Assembly (NCBI GenBank): GCA_033675265.1
Contig: JAUJYZ010001447.1
Location: 325,501 to 389,500 of the forward strand
Origin: Actinostola sp. cb2023
Lineage: Eukaryota; Cnidaria; Anthozoa; Actiniaria; Actinostolidae
DNA: 64,000 nucleotides
Reading direction: 5' to 3'
Numbering within the stretch: the stretch's first letter is position 1; every line of letters starts with the position of its first letter. This document shows positions 21,148 through 56,394 of this stretch, piece by piece. The notes under the pieces were generated by a model that saw only the letters and a program-made list of their open reading frames with translations, was not told where the DNA came from and did no database searches. The translations under genes and the position numbers were made by a program.

Positions 21148-21506
21148 TTTTTTATATTTTAGTTGTTATAGTTTTTTATTTCAAATTTATTATTCATTAT
21201 TACTGCCTGGAATTGTTTCCATTTTTCTTTGTTTCCAAGAATTACCTAGATACTGTAAGCTGAGTCTTGCTTGATTTGTTACTTGACTTGAGAGGATAAT
21301 CACCTAGAGTTTTTGGAAATAGTTTCACTGAATTTCACATCAGCTGATAAACTTGAAGAATGTAGTGGTACAAAAACAATATTGAGAAAGAAGAAAGAAA
21401 AGGTTATAAAGAGAAAGAAGGGATAAAAGAAGGAAAGGAACGACGGAAGACAGCGAAAGGGAACAAGCTAGAAGATGGCGGGCATTATTAGTTCCTCTGA
21501 ACTTAC

Positions 21507-21585
21507 GTTTCCCGGAGATTCTTGTCAGCGATGAATTTCGATTCCACGGTTGTCTCTGGTCGATACTCACTGATTTTGTATTTTT
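21507..21585 (-). CDS. candidate short coding exon, unidentified
   Basis: The minus-strand sequence opens with the acceptor TGATGTCTGTAG and closes with a strong GTAAGT donor. The frame giving EYRPETTVESKFIADKN is open and its exit phase fits the exon at 19899-20262. Its entry phase does not match the end of the large coiled-coil exon, so a link to the kinesin gene is unproven. Confidence 0.35.
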
Positions 21586-21841
21586 CTACAGACATCACAC
21601 AATAAATAAAAAGTGTATAGAAGGAAGAACCAACTTCCACATGGCTCGGATATTGCTTGTAAAAGGTTAGCACATGCACGGATCATGGCGGCATGTTGCC
21701 CCGGGAAGAGAGGGGGAGGGGAGAGAGTTCGATTGCATAATTGCAAAAGAAAACTGAAAACCCACCTTAGCATCCTAAGTAAAGAATCAAACCAACAATA
21801 TGATGGTCAAGTAATTTTCAATATCGTAAACCATACCCCAG

Positions 21842-45099
<23,258 letters not shown>

Positions 45100-46820
45100 G
45101 TTGTCGTCTTGTTTCAAGTGTTATCTTCGTTGTTTTGGAATCAAATTGTAAACCATTTCATTGCCCTGAAAATGCAAAGAAAGTGATACACCTTTGAAAG
45201 ATACTGCATTGTTCATGCATGAAAGCGTGTTAATCATGGTATTAATCGACGTAGAAACCATCTAAGGGTAACTTGTACAAGTGGATAGGCCGACTACGCG
45301 TATAATATGCTTTTCATAAATTGTAATTGCAAAGTGGTAATTGTACATAAGACAGTAACATTGAACTTTTAGTTTTTTGTTCCCAAGTTTCGCTCATAAT
45401 ATTCAAATGTAGAGAATTATATGGTCCACGGACGTCCTTAGTGGAGATTACGCAGACACACAAAGAGGCACTTGTACAAACTTGTCAGTACGTCAAAGAG
45501 AATAATGATATAATTGCTTAACGATATTGCTTCGCTGATAATGATCATGACGAGCATACAAATACCTCGGTTATGAACATCAAGTAAGGACTCTTAATAA
45601 TAATTATTATTATATTACTCTTGAAGTAATGAAAAACAATTCGTATCTGATACAAATCGCCAAGGAGTACAAATGCGATGCAATATATTTCTTGGCTCAA
45701 GCCAAAAATGGCCTTATCGCACAAACACAATATTGTGTCAACACTATAGAGTGCAAACCATATGTCCATTACTAACTAATTAGCTAAATTTTAACATAGC
45801 AATGGAGATAACACTATTTAGTACTATTTAGGTACTATTTCACGGACATATTTTGTTTCGATAGCATGCTAAGTTTCCAGTAAAGTCAATTATCGTAAAA
45901 CAAGGCTTCAGTTTTAAGAAACCAAGCTTAGTTATTAACGAGGAACGAACGGTGATATTTTAATTGTCGTGGCATGATTTGGTCAACCACCGAGAAGATA
46001 TTCAACAAAGTTTACTTGTGCTCTGTAACTAATAATTAAATATCGATAGGAACTTTTCGCTTCGTGTCAAAATTTTGCGGAAATCATTTTCAAAAATACA
46101 TGTAAGTCGCATGCTCGAGATGAGAAAAATGAGCTTCAGGTAACATATATATACAGATATTGAAACTCGTTATTAACTCTCTTTGAACCTGAGTATGAAG
46201 CATAAACGAATGGAATTGGGATATAATGCCGGAATGAAGATTATAGCATGAAATTATTTCAAGAGTATAAGTTATGGGAACGAATATATTAGAAAAGTTT
46301 TCGTTTTATATTGAACGTGTGAAAATTTACTTGCAGTGAGTGTGCACGTGACCAAAGTAAGCGAACAAACTTGAGCGAAATTGAAACTGTATGCAGCATT
46401 TAAATGTGAACCGCATGGCATCTTCATTTGGCGCTGAAAAGTACGGTAATTAGATTAAGTTTTTTTTTTTGTTAAAATCATTGAATGTAAAAAACAACAC
46501 AACTAGCAGCGTCATTTGTTACTACTCAGTGACAGGATAAATAAATGGACCAACAAGATGTCAACAGAATATCTACAAATAATTTGAAGCATTTTTCTTC
46601 ATAATAAAGAAAATAATTGTGAATGATTTTGAACATGTGATTTTATGGTTCAAAAATTGCACATAAATCCGCGTATCTCATACCTTTGCCTCCTTGAAGG
46701 ACGCTAACACAGGTATGTCTTGTCTCGAAGCTTTTGCAAAGCCTTTTGCACCAGTATGTAGCTGTTGAGTAGCTGGTGTATAGCTGCGTTCAGAACCCTC
46801 TTTCGTTATGATGACATTTG
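45100..46820 (-). promoter_or_regulatory. 5' region of the kinesin gene with a possible non-coding exon
   Basis: An acceptor CTTTGCATTTTCAG about 65 bp upstream of the ATG and a donor AAAG|GTATGAG at 46684 suggest a spliced 5' UTR. The intervening ~1.5 kb has no other recognised feature. The transcription start is not identified. Confidence 0.35.
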
Positions 46821-49800
46821 TACAGTCGACCGAATTATAGCACAAGATTTGAAATGAGGCGAAATGATGAAATCATGGATTGCCTTAGCAGCGTTTTGAC
46901 CAATACAGTGCCCGCTGTGAGCTGAGTCAGTGCTGTAATTACTGTTTACCTCACAGAAAAATACACTACTCAAGCGGGTGGGCTGAGGACTTGGGACTTC
47001 TTGAGCTACGTTGTAAACTCCACTAACAAGCGATTTCTACGAATGTGAGTGAACTTTCTTGACTATAAAACTCACTGAGAGTAATCTTCTTCAGTCATGC
47101 AAGTAGAATAATATCAAGGCAAGTCCATATAAGTACTTTTGAAGGACTTTTTATGGCTCGCTATATCAACAAGCCGCCTCCATTTGCATTTTATATCCAT
47201 CACCTGTTGCTGGTGGTAAACGTCAGAACCACGCGAAATCCTATTGGTGCTAAAAAGGCGGGAAATGTTGGCACGTTTTCCAACGCGTACGCGCGTACTG
47301 TAATAAAATCTACCAGTACTGAGAAGACTGTAATGACAATTACATTTGAAAGAGGAGAAAGCGTCAGTATATCGCAGTTTGAAGGAAAAAAATAGCAGTT
47401 GTTTAGGTAAAAAAGTGTCTGTATATCAACTGGTGTCTATATATCAACAATTTTGTGTTATTTATCGAGATTTCATTGAACATTCGGTGTTTGTTTTGCT
47501 GTGATGTGCATGGTGTTTTGAACTGAGAAGAAGGACGGTTGGATTGCGATCCTGCTTTGATACACTCCATTGCCTTGATCAGTGACGACTGAACCATAAA
47601 ATATGACAGAACGATTGAGCTATTAGTTATCTAGGTACTTAATGAACCGTTTTCTGTCTTAGTGTTCCGTGAAATTGTTCGTGTACTTTTTGAGAACTTG
47701 CTCGAAACGTCGAGAAGGAAGTTGATGATGTAGTTATCAATTCTCTCGATCAATCGGCATCTATTAAATGTATTTGACAAATAATAATATGGTGACTAAA
47801 AGGTGTCTATATTACTAAAGAAATTTAATAATAATAACTTAACTCTTAATAAAAATGATGACAGAGATAAGTCAACCATGTGTAAGCACTGATGAGGTGA
47901 CTGTGTCGGTGAAGGGAACACTGATATAATATATATCATATATGAACTCTGTCTTTGCTAGATCTTGCTAAACAACAAGTATACTCATTTTCAATGTGAT
48001 TCTGAGTAGTTGTGAGAGCCTAACAATATATTTATCTAATATTTCAAAACACTTGGATAAAAGCAGTTTTAAAGGGTAAATTTCATTCAGAATTTGATGA
48101 CAACTGGCAAAGGATGTCAGGTGCAAATAGTCGACGTTGGGTTTCAATATTGTCGATCAGTGTCGGCGTATCTCGGCAAACCAACGAACTGATAATTGCT
48201 CAAATTCTCATAAACTAGACTACATGACTCAGACTACATGATATATATATTAACACCAATACGAAGAGTCTGTACTAAGTTTCGAAGTGTACGTATATAC
48301 TGTACTATTACAAATTATTTTATTTTAAATGGACTCTGAATCAGTCAATTGTTCAAGAAAAAGAGAGAGTTCCATGATCACTTTACTACGAGAAACTGGA
48401 TGAAAACACCCTTGTATAGTGTCATGACAATTGTTTATTGAATGTATCATGTTGTTTATTCAAACTTGATTAAGAAAAAACAAAAACATTTCTTAGATGC
48501 TTTCTCTCAACTCACGGAATACTTATAAAGAAGCCAAACATTGGAGATAAACTTGGTAACTGCCGGCCCCAGTTTTTTATAGTTACCACGTGGGCATCGC
48601 TTCCACGCCTTAATTTTCTGTGAAGTAAGGTTTCCGACTTAGTTAGTACCATTATATTGAGTACACGACAAATAAGAAACAACATTTGAACACATACTTG
48701 TAAATCATAATTATTGCAGAAATGAGAATGTGGGCAGAGATATATGAAAGGGGTGGAAATATTTTATTAGTTTTTTCAGACATTTCCAATGTACAATTTC
48801 AATTTGTATTTCAAACTTTAGAATGCATTGGATCAGCCCTGACCATATGTCATTTGACAAAATTGCCTTATTTGCATTTTTTGTCACTTTTTATCAGTTT
48901 TAGATGTAAAGTAGTAGCAGTATCAAATGCAATTGCCCAATTTCCATTTCCCTTTACTCCTGTTTAGAATCGCACTGATGTCAATGTCTCCTCTGAGGTA
49001 TTTATGCTTGCATATAGCTAGGTACGTACGACTTTATAGTGCAAATTTATGAAACTAAATGCGCGCTATAATTCAGTTTAAATAATTATTGCGATATACT
49101 CCGCGAAATTTTAATACTTGTTTGCTTAATTCTTCTCGAGATGAGGTGAAACGCACTCTACTTGGCTCAACTAATAATTGAACAAATTTGTGTACAAAAA
49201 TATACTGATTAAGGCTATTAGTTAAATGTCAATAGAGACGTTAAGATACGAACACACCCTAAAGGTTGGACTAACTTACCATAGATATTCATACTGGTTA
49301 GTCTTATTGTAAAATATTATTCGTAAGAAGCGTTGAAACTTGAGAACTTATATGCTTCTAGTTTACACAAATACTTACAAGATATGATCCCTGGACGGCA
49401 CCATCAGGTCACACAGGAACTCCAGTAGGGTCCATTCCATCATAAAACAGTTTCCCATTACTCCCTCCCCCGTCATTATCAGAACTGAAATTTTCTTAAT
49501 AAAAGAACCTTACTGACATTATAAACTTCGGTCCCAGCTGTCGAAAACATTGGAAACGATCAAACGTTCTCGAATGGACCGATGCACGTGAATGGTTACC
49601 CAGGTAATTTCATATTACAGAATTTTCTTGGAATGTTTTCTTATTTGTTTTGAGTTCGAATCTAAAAATACTGGTGAGACCTGTAGATGGCTGCGGGTGG
49701 TATACTAGGGTTTACCATGGCAACGCTTACCATGACTCATGTATGGGAATAGACGTACATGGTCTTGTAATTTTATTATCTTTTTGCCACAAATTAGATG

Positions 49801-50600
49801 GTTGTTTAACATGGGACACAGGGCTTATTTTAAGGTCTACTGGAGGATGCAGATTTCATTTGTGACATGAGCTCATCTTATAATGTCATCAGGAAAATAT
49901 TGTCGCAAAATCGACTCCGAAAAATAATTGACGATAATTAATACAATTAGTCTAAAAATTGACTACACAAAAGTGTTTGTTTTGGAGACATTCCTTCGTT
50001 AAATTGACGCAGGTAGCTAGCTGCATGTAGATCCACGGGCTTTTATCAAATATGTGCTTCTTTCTTGCTCGTTCCGTTCTCCGTACTACAACTGTAGGAT
50101 CCACTTCAAACTGATCAATTTAAAATTAGATTTCGCAATGTCTGCTATGCTCACAAACAAAAAGACTTGTGAAACTGCAATACATTTTAACAATAGTGCG
50201 CATTCTTAAATGATTGTCAATTTATTGACATTGAAAAATTTTTATTATATTTCTGACGTTGATAAAAAGCTTCTTACTAGAGAAGCTTATTGGGCAGCGC
50301 AACTCATTGCGCTACGCCCCTATGGTCTTAACAAAAGACAGGAATTTAGATAACAAAAATATAAAATGCAATTCCTAATCTTAGCTGAGTTAAGCTTGCT
50401 CGAAAATGAGTGGTCCATTCTAAAAATTCCATCGCTTTTTTGAACTTATTACATTTTAATTAATTACCTTAGTATATATAGACCTTACATTTTGTACATA
50501 TTTCTTTTTGGCATTATATAATTATTTTTTGACTCTTATTCTCGAAACGTCTATTTAAAATTAGAAGTTGCCTGCCTTCTCATCAAGATAGATAAATATT
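46820..50600. other. gene-poor intergenic stretch
   Basis: AT-rich sequence. The open frames at 47153-47395, 48722-48967 and 49650-49865 have no recognisable domain or splice context and are not called. A direct link to neighbouring genes was not found. Confidence 0.5.
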
Positions 50601-50605
50601 TTTAT

Positions 50606-50852
50606 ACACTCTTAGAAACGCTGTAGTATACATTTATAATTATCTAATGAGATACAAGATATCTAATGAGACAAAGTGCGAAACATCGCTTATTTTGTCT
50701 ATATATTATCAATTTTTAGTAACGCAGCAAGGGCAACACACTAATTTTCAGCACTATTTTGTGCTTAAACAGTTGTATTTTAGCATGTTTAACATTTTGC
50801 ATCTCATTAGATTTGTATAAATGTATACTACAATGTTTCTGCAATTGAGTGT
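50606..50852. mobile_element. foldback element, CACTC(AA)TTGCAGAAA family (copy 1)
   Basis: Arms are CACTCTTAGAAACGCTGTAGTATACATTTATA and TATAAATGTATACTACAATGTTTCTGCAATTGAGTG. The interior (CTAATGAGATACAAGATATC ... CAGCACTATTTTGTGCTTAAA) matches copy 2 at 56395-56679. It directly abuts the next element. Confidence 0.9.
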
Positions 50853-51137
50853 ATATAGCTAATTGCATATTCGTTGTCGGGTTGAAAATCATAAGCTATG
50901 ACCAAAAGGAATTCTGGGAAATTAAAACTCTCAAATAACACCGTCAAATCATCGACCTTTTTATCCAGACTTGTAGGATCTTAGTTAAATAGCTCATATA
51001 CCTTCAAAACTACGAGAACATTGAATTTATCTGCATGTAATGCGGGTCATGAACTGATTTCCCATCCATCCTTGGGGTCTCAGCTTCTATGATTTATGAT
51101 TTTCAACCCGACAACGATTATGCAATTATCTATATAT
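50853..51137. mobile_element. foldback element, AGCTAATTGCAT family (copy 2)
   Basis: Nearly identical to 41814-42098 along its whole length, including both ends. It shares its left TATA boundary with the element at 50606-50852. Confidence 0.92.
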
Positions 51138-51312
51138 ATACAATATCATGTCACCATATGAAATAATTCAGTGTCAATGTCAGTGTGAAGTTATCACGCA
51201 AATTAATTATTATCATGAGAGAAGAGCAACTCTGGTCGTTACGCCGAAGAAACGGTCGAGTTAATTAGGCCGCAGAGAACAACCTCAATCGCGAATGGCG
51301 CGCGTCGCAACG

Positions 51313-51368
51313 TAGCCTGCGAATACAGCCGCTTTTTTACGCTCGCCACAGGTATTCGCAGGCTAGTC
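51313..51368. repeat. short hairpin TAGCCTGCGAATAC...GTATTCGCAGGCTA
   Basis: Perfect 14-bp arms with a loop of about 26 bp. It could be a very small foldback or a hairpin in a regulatory region. Confidence 0.7.
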
Positions 51369-51605
51369 GCAACGTTAACGGATGCAGTTGGTCGGCGCGT
51401 TTACGTTTTGAGGCTCTTACAGGGTGCAGGATGGGGAGAGTGGTACGGGGGAGAACATCGACTACGCGATGATATGAATAGAATCGGACTTGCACTCTGC
51501 TTTTACACTCCGTAGTCTTTGATTCAGTCACTTGCGTTTCATGCATTTCACGCATCGACTTCCACCGACTTTCGCTGAGTGACTTCGATTGATTTGTGTT
51601 CTCCT

Positions 51606-51772
51606 AAGCCTGGTTTTCACTGCGACGCAAGCATAAGCGCAAAGCTTCTTGCGCTTATATTAATAACAACCAACTTTATTTACTGAGGGTAAAACATCAT
51701 GGACTGATGAACTTGAGGTCCTCCCCTGCACTTAATATGTTTGCGTCGCTAGTGAAAACCAGACTTCAGATT
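51606..51772. mobile_element. CCTGGTTTTCA foldback (copy 2) carrying a retroposon fragment
   Basis: Ends are AGCCTGGTTTTCACTGCGACGCAAGCATAA and GCGTCGCTAGTGAAAACCAG. Between them lies the CTTTATTTACTGAGGGTAAAAC fragment also seen at 16200, so a retroposon landed in the foldback. Confidence 0.75.
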
Positions 51773-52436
51773 CAGATTTATGAAATGAATTTATTTGGAC
51801 TTTATATTAATCCGGTGGTCAAATGTGTCCACAGGTCGGGTTCTGGTCACCCAAAGCAAAAAAAGATGAAAGATTTAGTTTTAGAACGCACTTTCAAGTA
51901 ATAAATGTTTCGATCAAGTGGACCTACTGGTGTCCAGCTAATGAACTATCCAGCAGTCATTTGCATATCAAGTACAATACAATACAATTACGATATCATC
52001 ACAATATCATCCGCGATGTTGGTACAGTATACCAGAATTTTGATGCAATTCTACGCCAAAATTAGCCATTTAGTTAATATTGAAATCGGCATGGGTTTTG
52101 ACAACAGTGCAGGCAAGAACCGAGTAATTGCACGATCGCGTGACATTGCTACAGACATGGGCTCGAAAAGTTCCAGTTTGCCGACCAGGCACCATACTTG
52201 GGTCATAGCGGTTATGTAGCTGTTCGAGTTGAACTGAAAATTATCCTCAAATGAGACTAGCGTATTGAATAATGTTCCCTGGTAACCTACTTGAGGTTAT
52301 TTCGATGCACTCACTAAAATGAATCCATAAGACAGTTAGTTCCTTTGTTTCTGACTTGTACAAGGATTAAAATCCCTAGGGTAACCACCTATTGTTTTGA
52401 ACTGACTGGGCGGTTACTTTACGCCTGATCTAGCCG

Positions 52437-52703
52437 TCAATCCAAAGACAATGCCTTCATCACACTTCGGTGGATTTTTTCCTGTAGCGAAGGTTGCTTA
52501 ATTGCAGACACTACAGTCTGCCTCAGAACATGCGCTTGAGCAGCAAATTGTTTTCGCTCATCTCGTATCAAACATATACACCCAGTAAAGTGAGCAGCAT
52601 AAAGAACTCTTTCTGGAACTTCTGTCAGCAACTGAAGCTCGATAGGTAAGTCATGTTCTCGTGCAAAACTATAAGTTGGATATTCTGTGAGGAAGAGTCT
52701 GGC
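52437..52703 (-). CDS. terminal coding exon of an unidentified gene
   Basis: On the minus strand, acceptor ATCAAATAG is followed by 88 codons to a stop. The frame is open from the acceptor in phase 0 and reads like a conserved protein (FAREHDLPIELQLL, AHFTGCICLIRDERKQF). No family was recognised. Upstream exons should lie to the right, beyond the zinc-finger gene on the other strand, but none was identified, so a decayed fragment is also possible. Confidence 0.5.
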   Translation of the reverse strand, partial: ARLFLTEYPTYSFAREHDLPIELQLLTEVPERVLYAAHFTGCICLIRDERKQFAAQAHVLRQTVVSAIKQPSLQEKIHRSVMKALSLD

Positions 52704-52929
52704 CTATTTGATAATTACACTCATCCATATTGGCTGCCTTTCACTGAGCTTTCTTTGGAAATAATCAAGTAACTATCGTAGTCTTATCTTTCCACAGATA
52801 TCTTATATCCGCCTTGTTTGCTAGTACTGAGAAGCAGGAACTTTGAGGATTAACGGACGACTAACGAGATAATTTTCTGCAAGACAATTTTAATGTACAG
52901 TATATTCTAATGTGGAGACTGAGCCGACA

Positions 52930-55236
52930 ATGGAGCAACAGAGCGTTACGGAGTCTCATGCATGCTATTCAAAGCAAAACGAGTTTCGTCAACAAGACCA
53001 GTTGCTTAACTTTACCAATTCCGTTGTTGTATTAGAAAGTGAAATTTGTCAGAAATTAAGAAATCCAAGCCACATAATCCAAGGTAGTAACACAACTCCC
53101 CAACTACCCAGAGGCAATGAAGAATTAGTTCTGAAAGAAGATCATGCAAATTTTAATAGCGACAAAATCCCAGACAAGTACTTAACACAATTTTCTCGCG
53201 AGGAAAGCAGTACACAAATGAATCAATTTCCCATTGTTGGGGGAAAACATGAGGAGTGGATATCAAACAGGGAGAAATACGGACTGCAAGATGAAACATC
53301 AAATCTACAGACAACTGATAAAGATCATCCTAACGCTCTCAATACGATACAGTTGTCGAGAGTGTATTTCTCACAGCAGACTACAACAGCCAAAGGAAAT
53401 CAAACTTTACAAGAAGCGCAAATAACAGAGCACCAAATATGCGACAAAGGGCTGGAAAGTAGTGATGACAATGTTAGGAAAAACTCCAAGAAGCGACAAA
53501 AGGCTTGCGTAACATTTGATGATGTAATTCCTGGAAAGAGATCAATGACTTACAGAAGTCCAAATGCTCGTTGCATGGCGTCCGTCAACAAGCCAAATCT
53601 AAAAGGACTGTTTCAGAGTTCTTCAAGTTTTGCAAAAGTTCACAAGAAAAATGTCTCCACAACCCAACCTGACCAGTATGTTTACTTTTTATCGGGATCT
53701 GGAAGTTCTACTAGACCGCATTATCCCAAAATCCAAGAAAAACTTTCTTCAATTAAAGAGTTTGGCATGGAAGAGAGAGGAAATTTGTCCAGTAAGAAAG
53801 ATGGCTTTTCAGAATCTCCACAGATGATGTGTGGGAATGGAAATAGGGCGTGTTCTAAGGAAAGTAAAGATGCATCAGAACAGGTGCACGTGGTGGCAGA
53901 CAACGACGGACGTGTACTTGTTCGTGTAGTTAATTCCAGTCCAAAGAAGAAATCCGCAGTAAAAATTGACTCACTGGCAGTTCAAAATCCATCAGCTGTG
54001 CTGTTTAGAGGGTCCGAGAAATATTCGAATAACGAAAGACTTATTCAAAATTCAACTACTTTGATATCTCCATCGTCTCAGACAAAACATATTTGCGTCA
54101 AAACAAAGAAAGACGGTACATATGAAATTATGAACAATCCATCCCTCATTATGCAATCAAAAAGTGTATCACATTCAACTAGAAGCAGGACTGATATTAA
54201 AAAGACGGTTAATGATAATAATAACAATGCTGTTGTCCATGGGGTCCAGTTGGTGGACAATCATGGCGGAAACAATACTAAGAAAAATGTACGTGGCGTT
54301 ATGCTCCCTAAAAAGTGCGGCGATTTGAAAAACAACCAATTTTTTGATTCACAACTTGGAAAGGTATCTAACAATGGTCTGCCTGTATACAACAGTACAG
54401 ATGATGCTGCGACAACCAGACGAAGTGATTCAAATACCAACGAAACAAACAAACAACTCGGCCCAGACAAAGCTCTCAGAATCCCCACAAACTCTTACTG
54501 TTCCAAACACAATGCGGATCCATCAACCATTGTCTGCAATCCAGTAAATAATAATGATGGAACATTCGATCACTGCCATGCAAGTTCGGAAGGAAAGTCT
54601 GCAAATAGTATTCTGCAAATAGATCAGTCAGAGCAGCCTTACATGGTTGAGGGGAATCCTTTCTGTACTCGCCTTAAAGACAAACAAACAATAACTTCAG
54701 GGGTGAGGCTTAGCGACAATGCGGCTGGTACAGATCAGAGGGTGGCGAAGAATCAGCATGAGCCACAGCGCGTGACTCAATATGGACTACAAGGCAATAG
54801 AGTAGATATTAAAGAAGGAAAAGAGCTTAGTAAAAAGACCCCTACACAGTCAAGAAATGAAGATGTCACGGTCACTTCACACAGCCAAACCAACTGTTCT
54901 GAGTCTAGTGATGAACTAAGATATAAATGCGACTGGCCGGCCTGCACAAAAGCATTCCGTCATTACTCCTTTTTGGTTCTTCATAAACGTATTCACACTG
55001 GAGAAAGGCCTTATTTGTGTACATGGGAAGGATGTAAAAAGCAATTCCGACGATCAGACGACTACCAAAGGCACTACCGTGTGCATACTGGAGCCAAGCC
55101 TTATCCTTGTATTATATGTGGTAAGGCGTTCAAGCGTTCTGACCACAGACTGTTTCATTACAGGGCTATACATAACATTAAGGACGACAGTAGAAGAATA
55201 AATAAACTGAAAAGTGGACAAAGCTGGTGCAGATGA
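52930..55236 (+). CDS. C2H2 zinc-finger transcription factor, three C-terminal fingers
   Basis: One uninterrupted frame of 768 codons. The first ATG in frame is 52930; the reading frame is open slightly upstream, and a TTTTAATGTACAG acceptor just before it suggests a 5' UTR intron. Residues 1-660 are hydrophilic, Asn/Ser/Gln-rich and without a recognised domain. Three fingers occupy about 665-749: C-x4-C-x12-H-x3-H twice and C-x2-C-x12-H-x4-H, joined by TGERP and TGAKP linkers. Finger 2 (CTWEGC...RRSDDYQRHYRVH) and the RSDH in finger 3 recall KLF/SP-type GC-box binding factors, but finger 1 and the linkers depart from the KLF consensus. It is expected to act in the nucleus as a DNA-binding regulator. 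The family assignment is tentative. Confidence 0.88.
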   Translation: MEQQSVTESHACYSKQNEFRQQDQLLNFTNSVVVLESEICQKLRNPSHIIQGSNTTPQLPRGNEELVLKEDHANFNSDKIPDKYLTQFSREESSTQMNQFPIVGGKHEEWISNREKYGLQDETSNLQTTDKDHPNALNTIQLSRVYFSQQTTTAKGNQTLQEAQITEHQICDKGLESSDDNVRKNSKKRQKACVTFDDVIPGKRSMTYRSPNARCMASVNKPNLKGLFQSSSSFAKVHKKNVSTTQPDQYVYFLSGSGSSTRPHYPKIQEKLSSIKEFGMEERGNLSSKKDGFSESPQMMCGNGNRACSKESKDASEQVHVVADNDGRVLVRVVNSSPKKKSAVKIDSLAVQNPSAVLFRGSEKYSNNERLIQNSTTLISPSSQTKHICVKTKKDGTYEIMNNPSLIMQSKSVSHSTRSRTDIKKTVNDNNNNAVVHGVQLVDNHGGNNTKKNVRGVMLPKKCGDLKNNQFFDSQLGKVSNNGLPVYNSTDDAATTRRSDSNTNETNKQLGPDKALRIPTNSYCSKHNADPSTIVCNPVNNNDGTFDHCHASSEGKSANSILQIDQSEQPYMVEGNPFCTRLKDKQTITSGVRLSDNAAGTDQRVAKNQHEPQRVTQYGLQGNRVDIKEGKELSKKTPTQSRNEDVTVTSHSQTNCSESSDELRYKCDWPACTKAFRHYSFLVLHKRIHTGERPYLCTWEGCKKQFRRSDDYQRHYRVHTGAKPYPCIICGKAFKRSDHRLFHYRAIHNIKDDSRRINKLKSGQSWCR

Positions 55237-55486
55237 ATTTGAAAATTATTTCCTGAAGAAGTCAGACAGCATTGCATGAAGCAGACTGAAGTTTCAGTTG
55301 AAAAGACACATGCAGTATCGTCTGATTTAGTTAGTAAAATTATTATTTGGGCTGTAAATAAGTTACATTAAAGTGCAGCAACTAACCCTTGAGATTGTTA
55401 AAAATCTATTCAATATAAGCTGAATACAGTTGGTGGGTTCAGTATTTTGTGATTTGAACCTTGCGTTTACCATAACTTAATATTTA

Positions 55487-55707
55487 GGGTGCGTTCGATC
55501 GACCTTATTCCGGAATAGGAATAATTACAGATTCTGGGGCAGACGGATAACGTCATTATTCCGGAATATTCCAAGCATTCTGCTATGATGAGCCGAATGT
55601 TTGGAATATATTCCGCTTATTCCGGAATCGGGACAGACTCAATTGAACGGACATTCCGTATTATTCCAAGTATTCCTATTCCGGAATAAGGTCAATCGAA
55701 CGCACCC
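55487..55707. mobile_element. foldback element with TTA target duplication, nested
   Basis: Ends are GGGTGCGTTCGATCGACCTTATTCC and GGAATAAGGTCAATCGAACGCACCC, flanked by TTA on both sides. A 3-bp TTA/TAA target and GGG start fit PIF/Harbinger-type miniature elements. It carries many TTCCGGAA words. Confidence 0.9.
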
Positions 55708-55806
55708 TTAGACTTTTTCCAAGAATAACTTATTTTTTGAAATGGGGAAAAAGTTATAAAATCATTCATAAAGACTGTGAAAATATACCCTGGTCCCAGA
55801 GGCGCT

Positions 55807-55890
55807 GACCTACACTCTCCCTTACCGGACTTTTGAGCCGCGAAGCGGCGAGCGAGCTCAATAGTCCGGTAACTGGGAGAGTGTAGGTCA
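55807..55890. mobile_element. short near-palindromic foldback, nested
   Basis: Arms are CTGACCTACACTCTCCC...ACCGGACT and AGTCCGGT...GGGAGAGTGTAGGTCAG around CCGCGAAGCGGCG. It lies within the TTAA element. Confidence 0.85.
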
Positions 55891-56167
55891 GTTCCATAGT
55901 GAAAATATTCTGTAAGTTTTCATATCTGATAATCAGCACAAGGGCGTTTTTTGTATAATAAATGATTCCTTACTGAGACGTCATCAAATTTGCATATTGA
56001 GATTTCAAACCTCTATAACTCATAAACGCAAGGTTCAAATCACAAAATAATGAACTATTCAGCTTATATTGAATATATTTTTAAATCAATCTCACAGGGG
56101 TTAGTTGCACTTTAAATTACGCTTACCATTCACTTTGCTAGATAATGCAATCATTCAGATGATTATC

Positions 56168-56169
56168 AT

Positions 56170-56232
<63 letters not shown>

Positions 56233-56233
56233 A

Positions 56234-56285
<52 letters not shown>
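56168..56285. repeat. (AGT)n microsatellite
   Basis: An AGT/GTA trinucleotide run with a single interruption at about 56232. Confidence 0.97.
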
Positions 56286-56394
56286 TTATTTAATCACGTG
56301 TCATAATTGAGCACAAAACTCTTTTAAACATGAACGTAATAATAATAAATGTATATATAATACTTAATGTAATTGCTAATAAATATATATAACA

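Larger units (their letters stand above)
55368..56115. mobile_element. TTAA foldback element (copy 2) with two nested foldbacks
   Basis: TTAA at 55368-55371 and 56112-56115 bound ends AGTGCAGCAACTAACCC and GGGGTTAGTTGCACT. The arms match copy 1 at 25080 (TCAATATAAGCTGAATA, GATTTGAACCTTGCGTTTA). The interior is interrupted by the elements at 55487-55707 and 55807-55890. Confidence 0.92.

Noticed and set aside
47153..47395. 80-codon plus-strand frame upstream of the kinesin gene
   Set aside because: No recognised domain, no neighbouring exons; length is within chance expectation.
51337..51555. 72-codon minus-strand frame
   Set aside because: Overlaps a hairpin repeat; basic, low-complexity composition and no splice or domain support.
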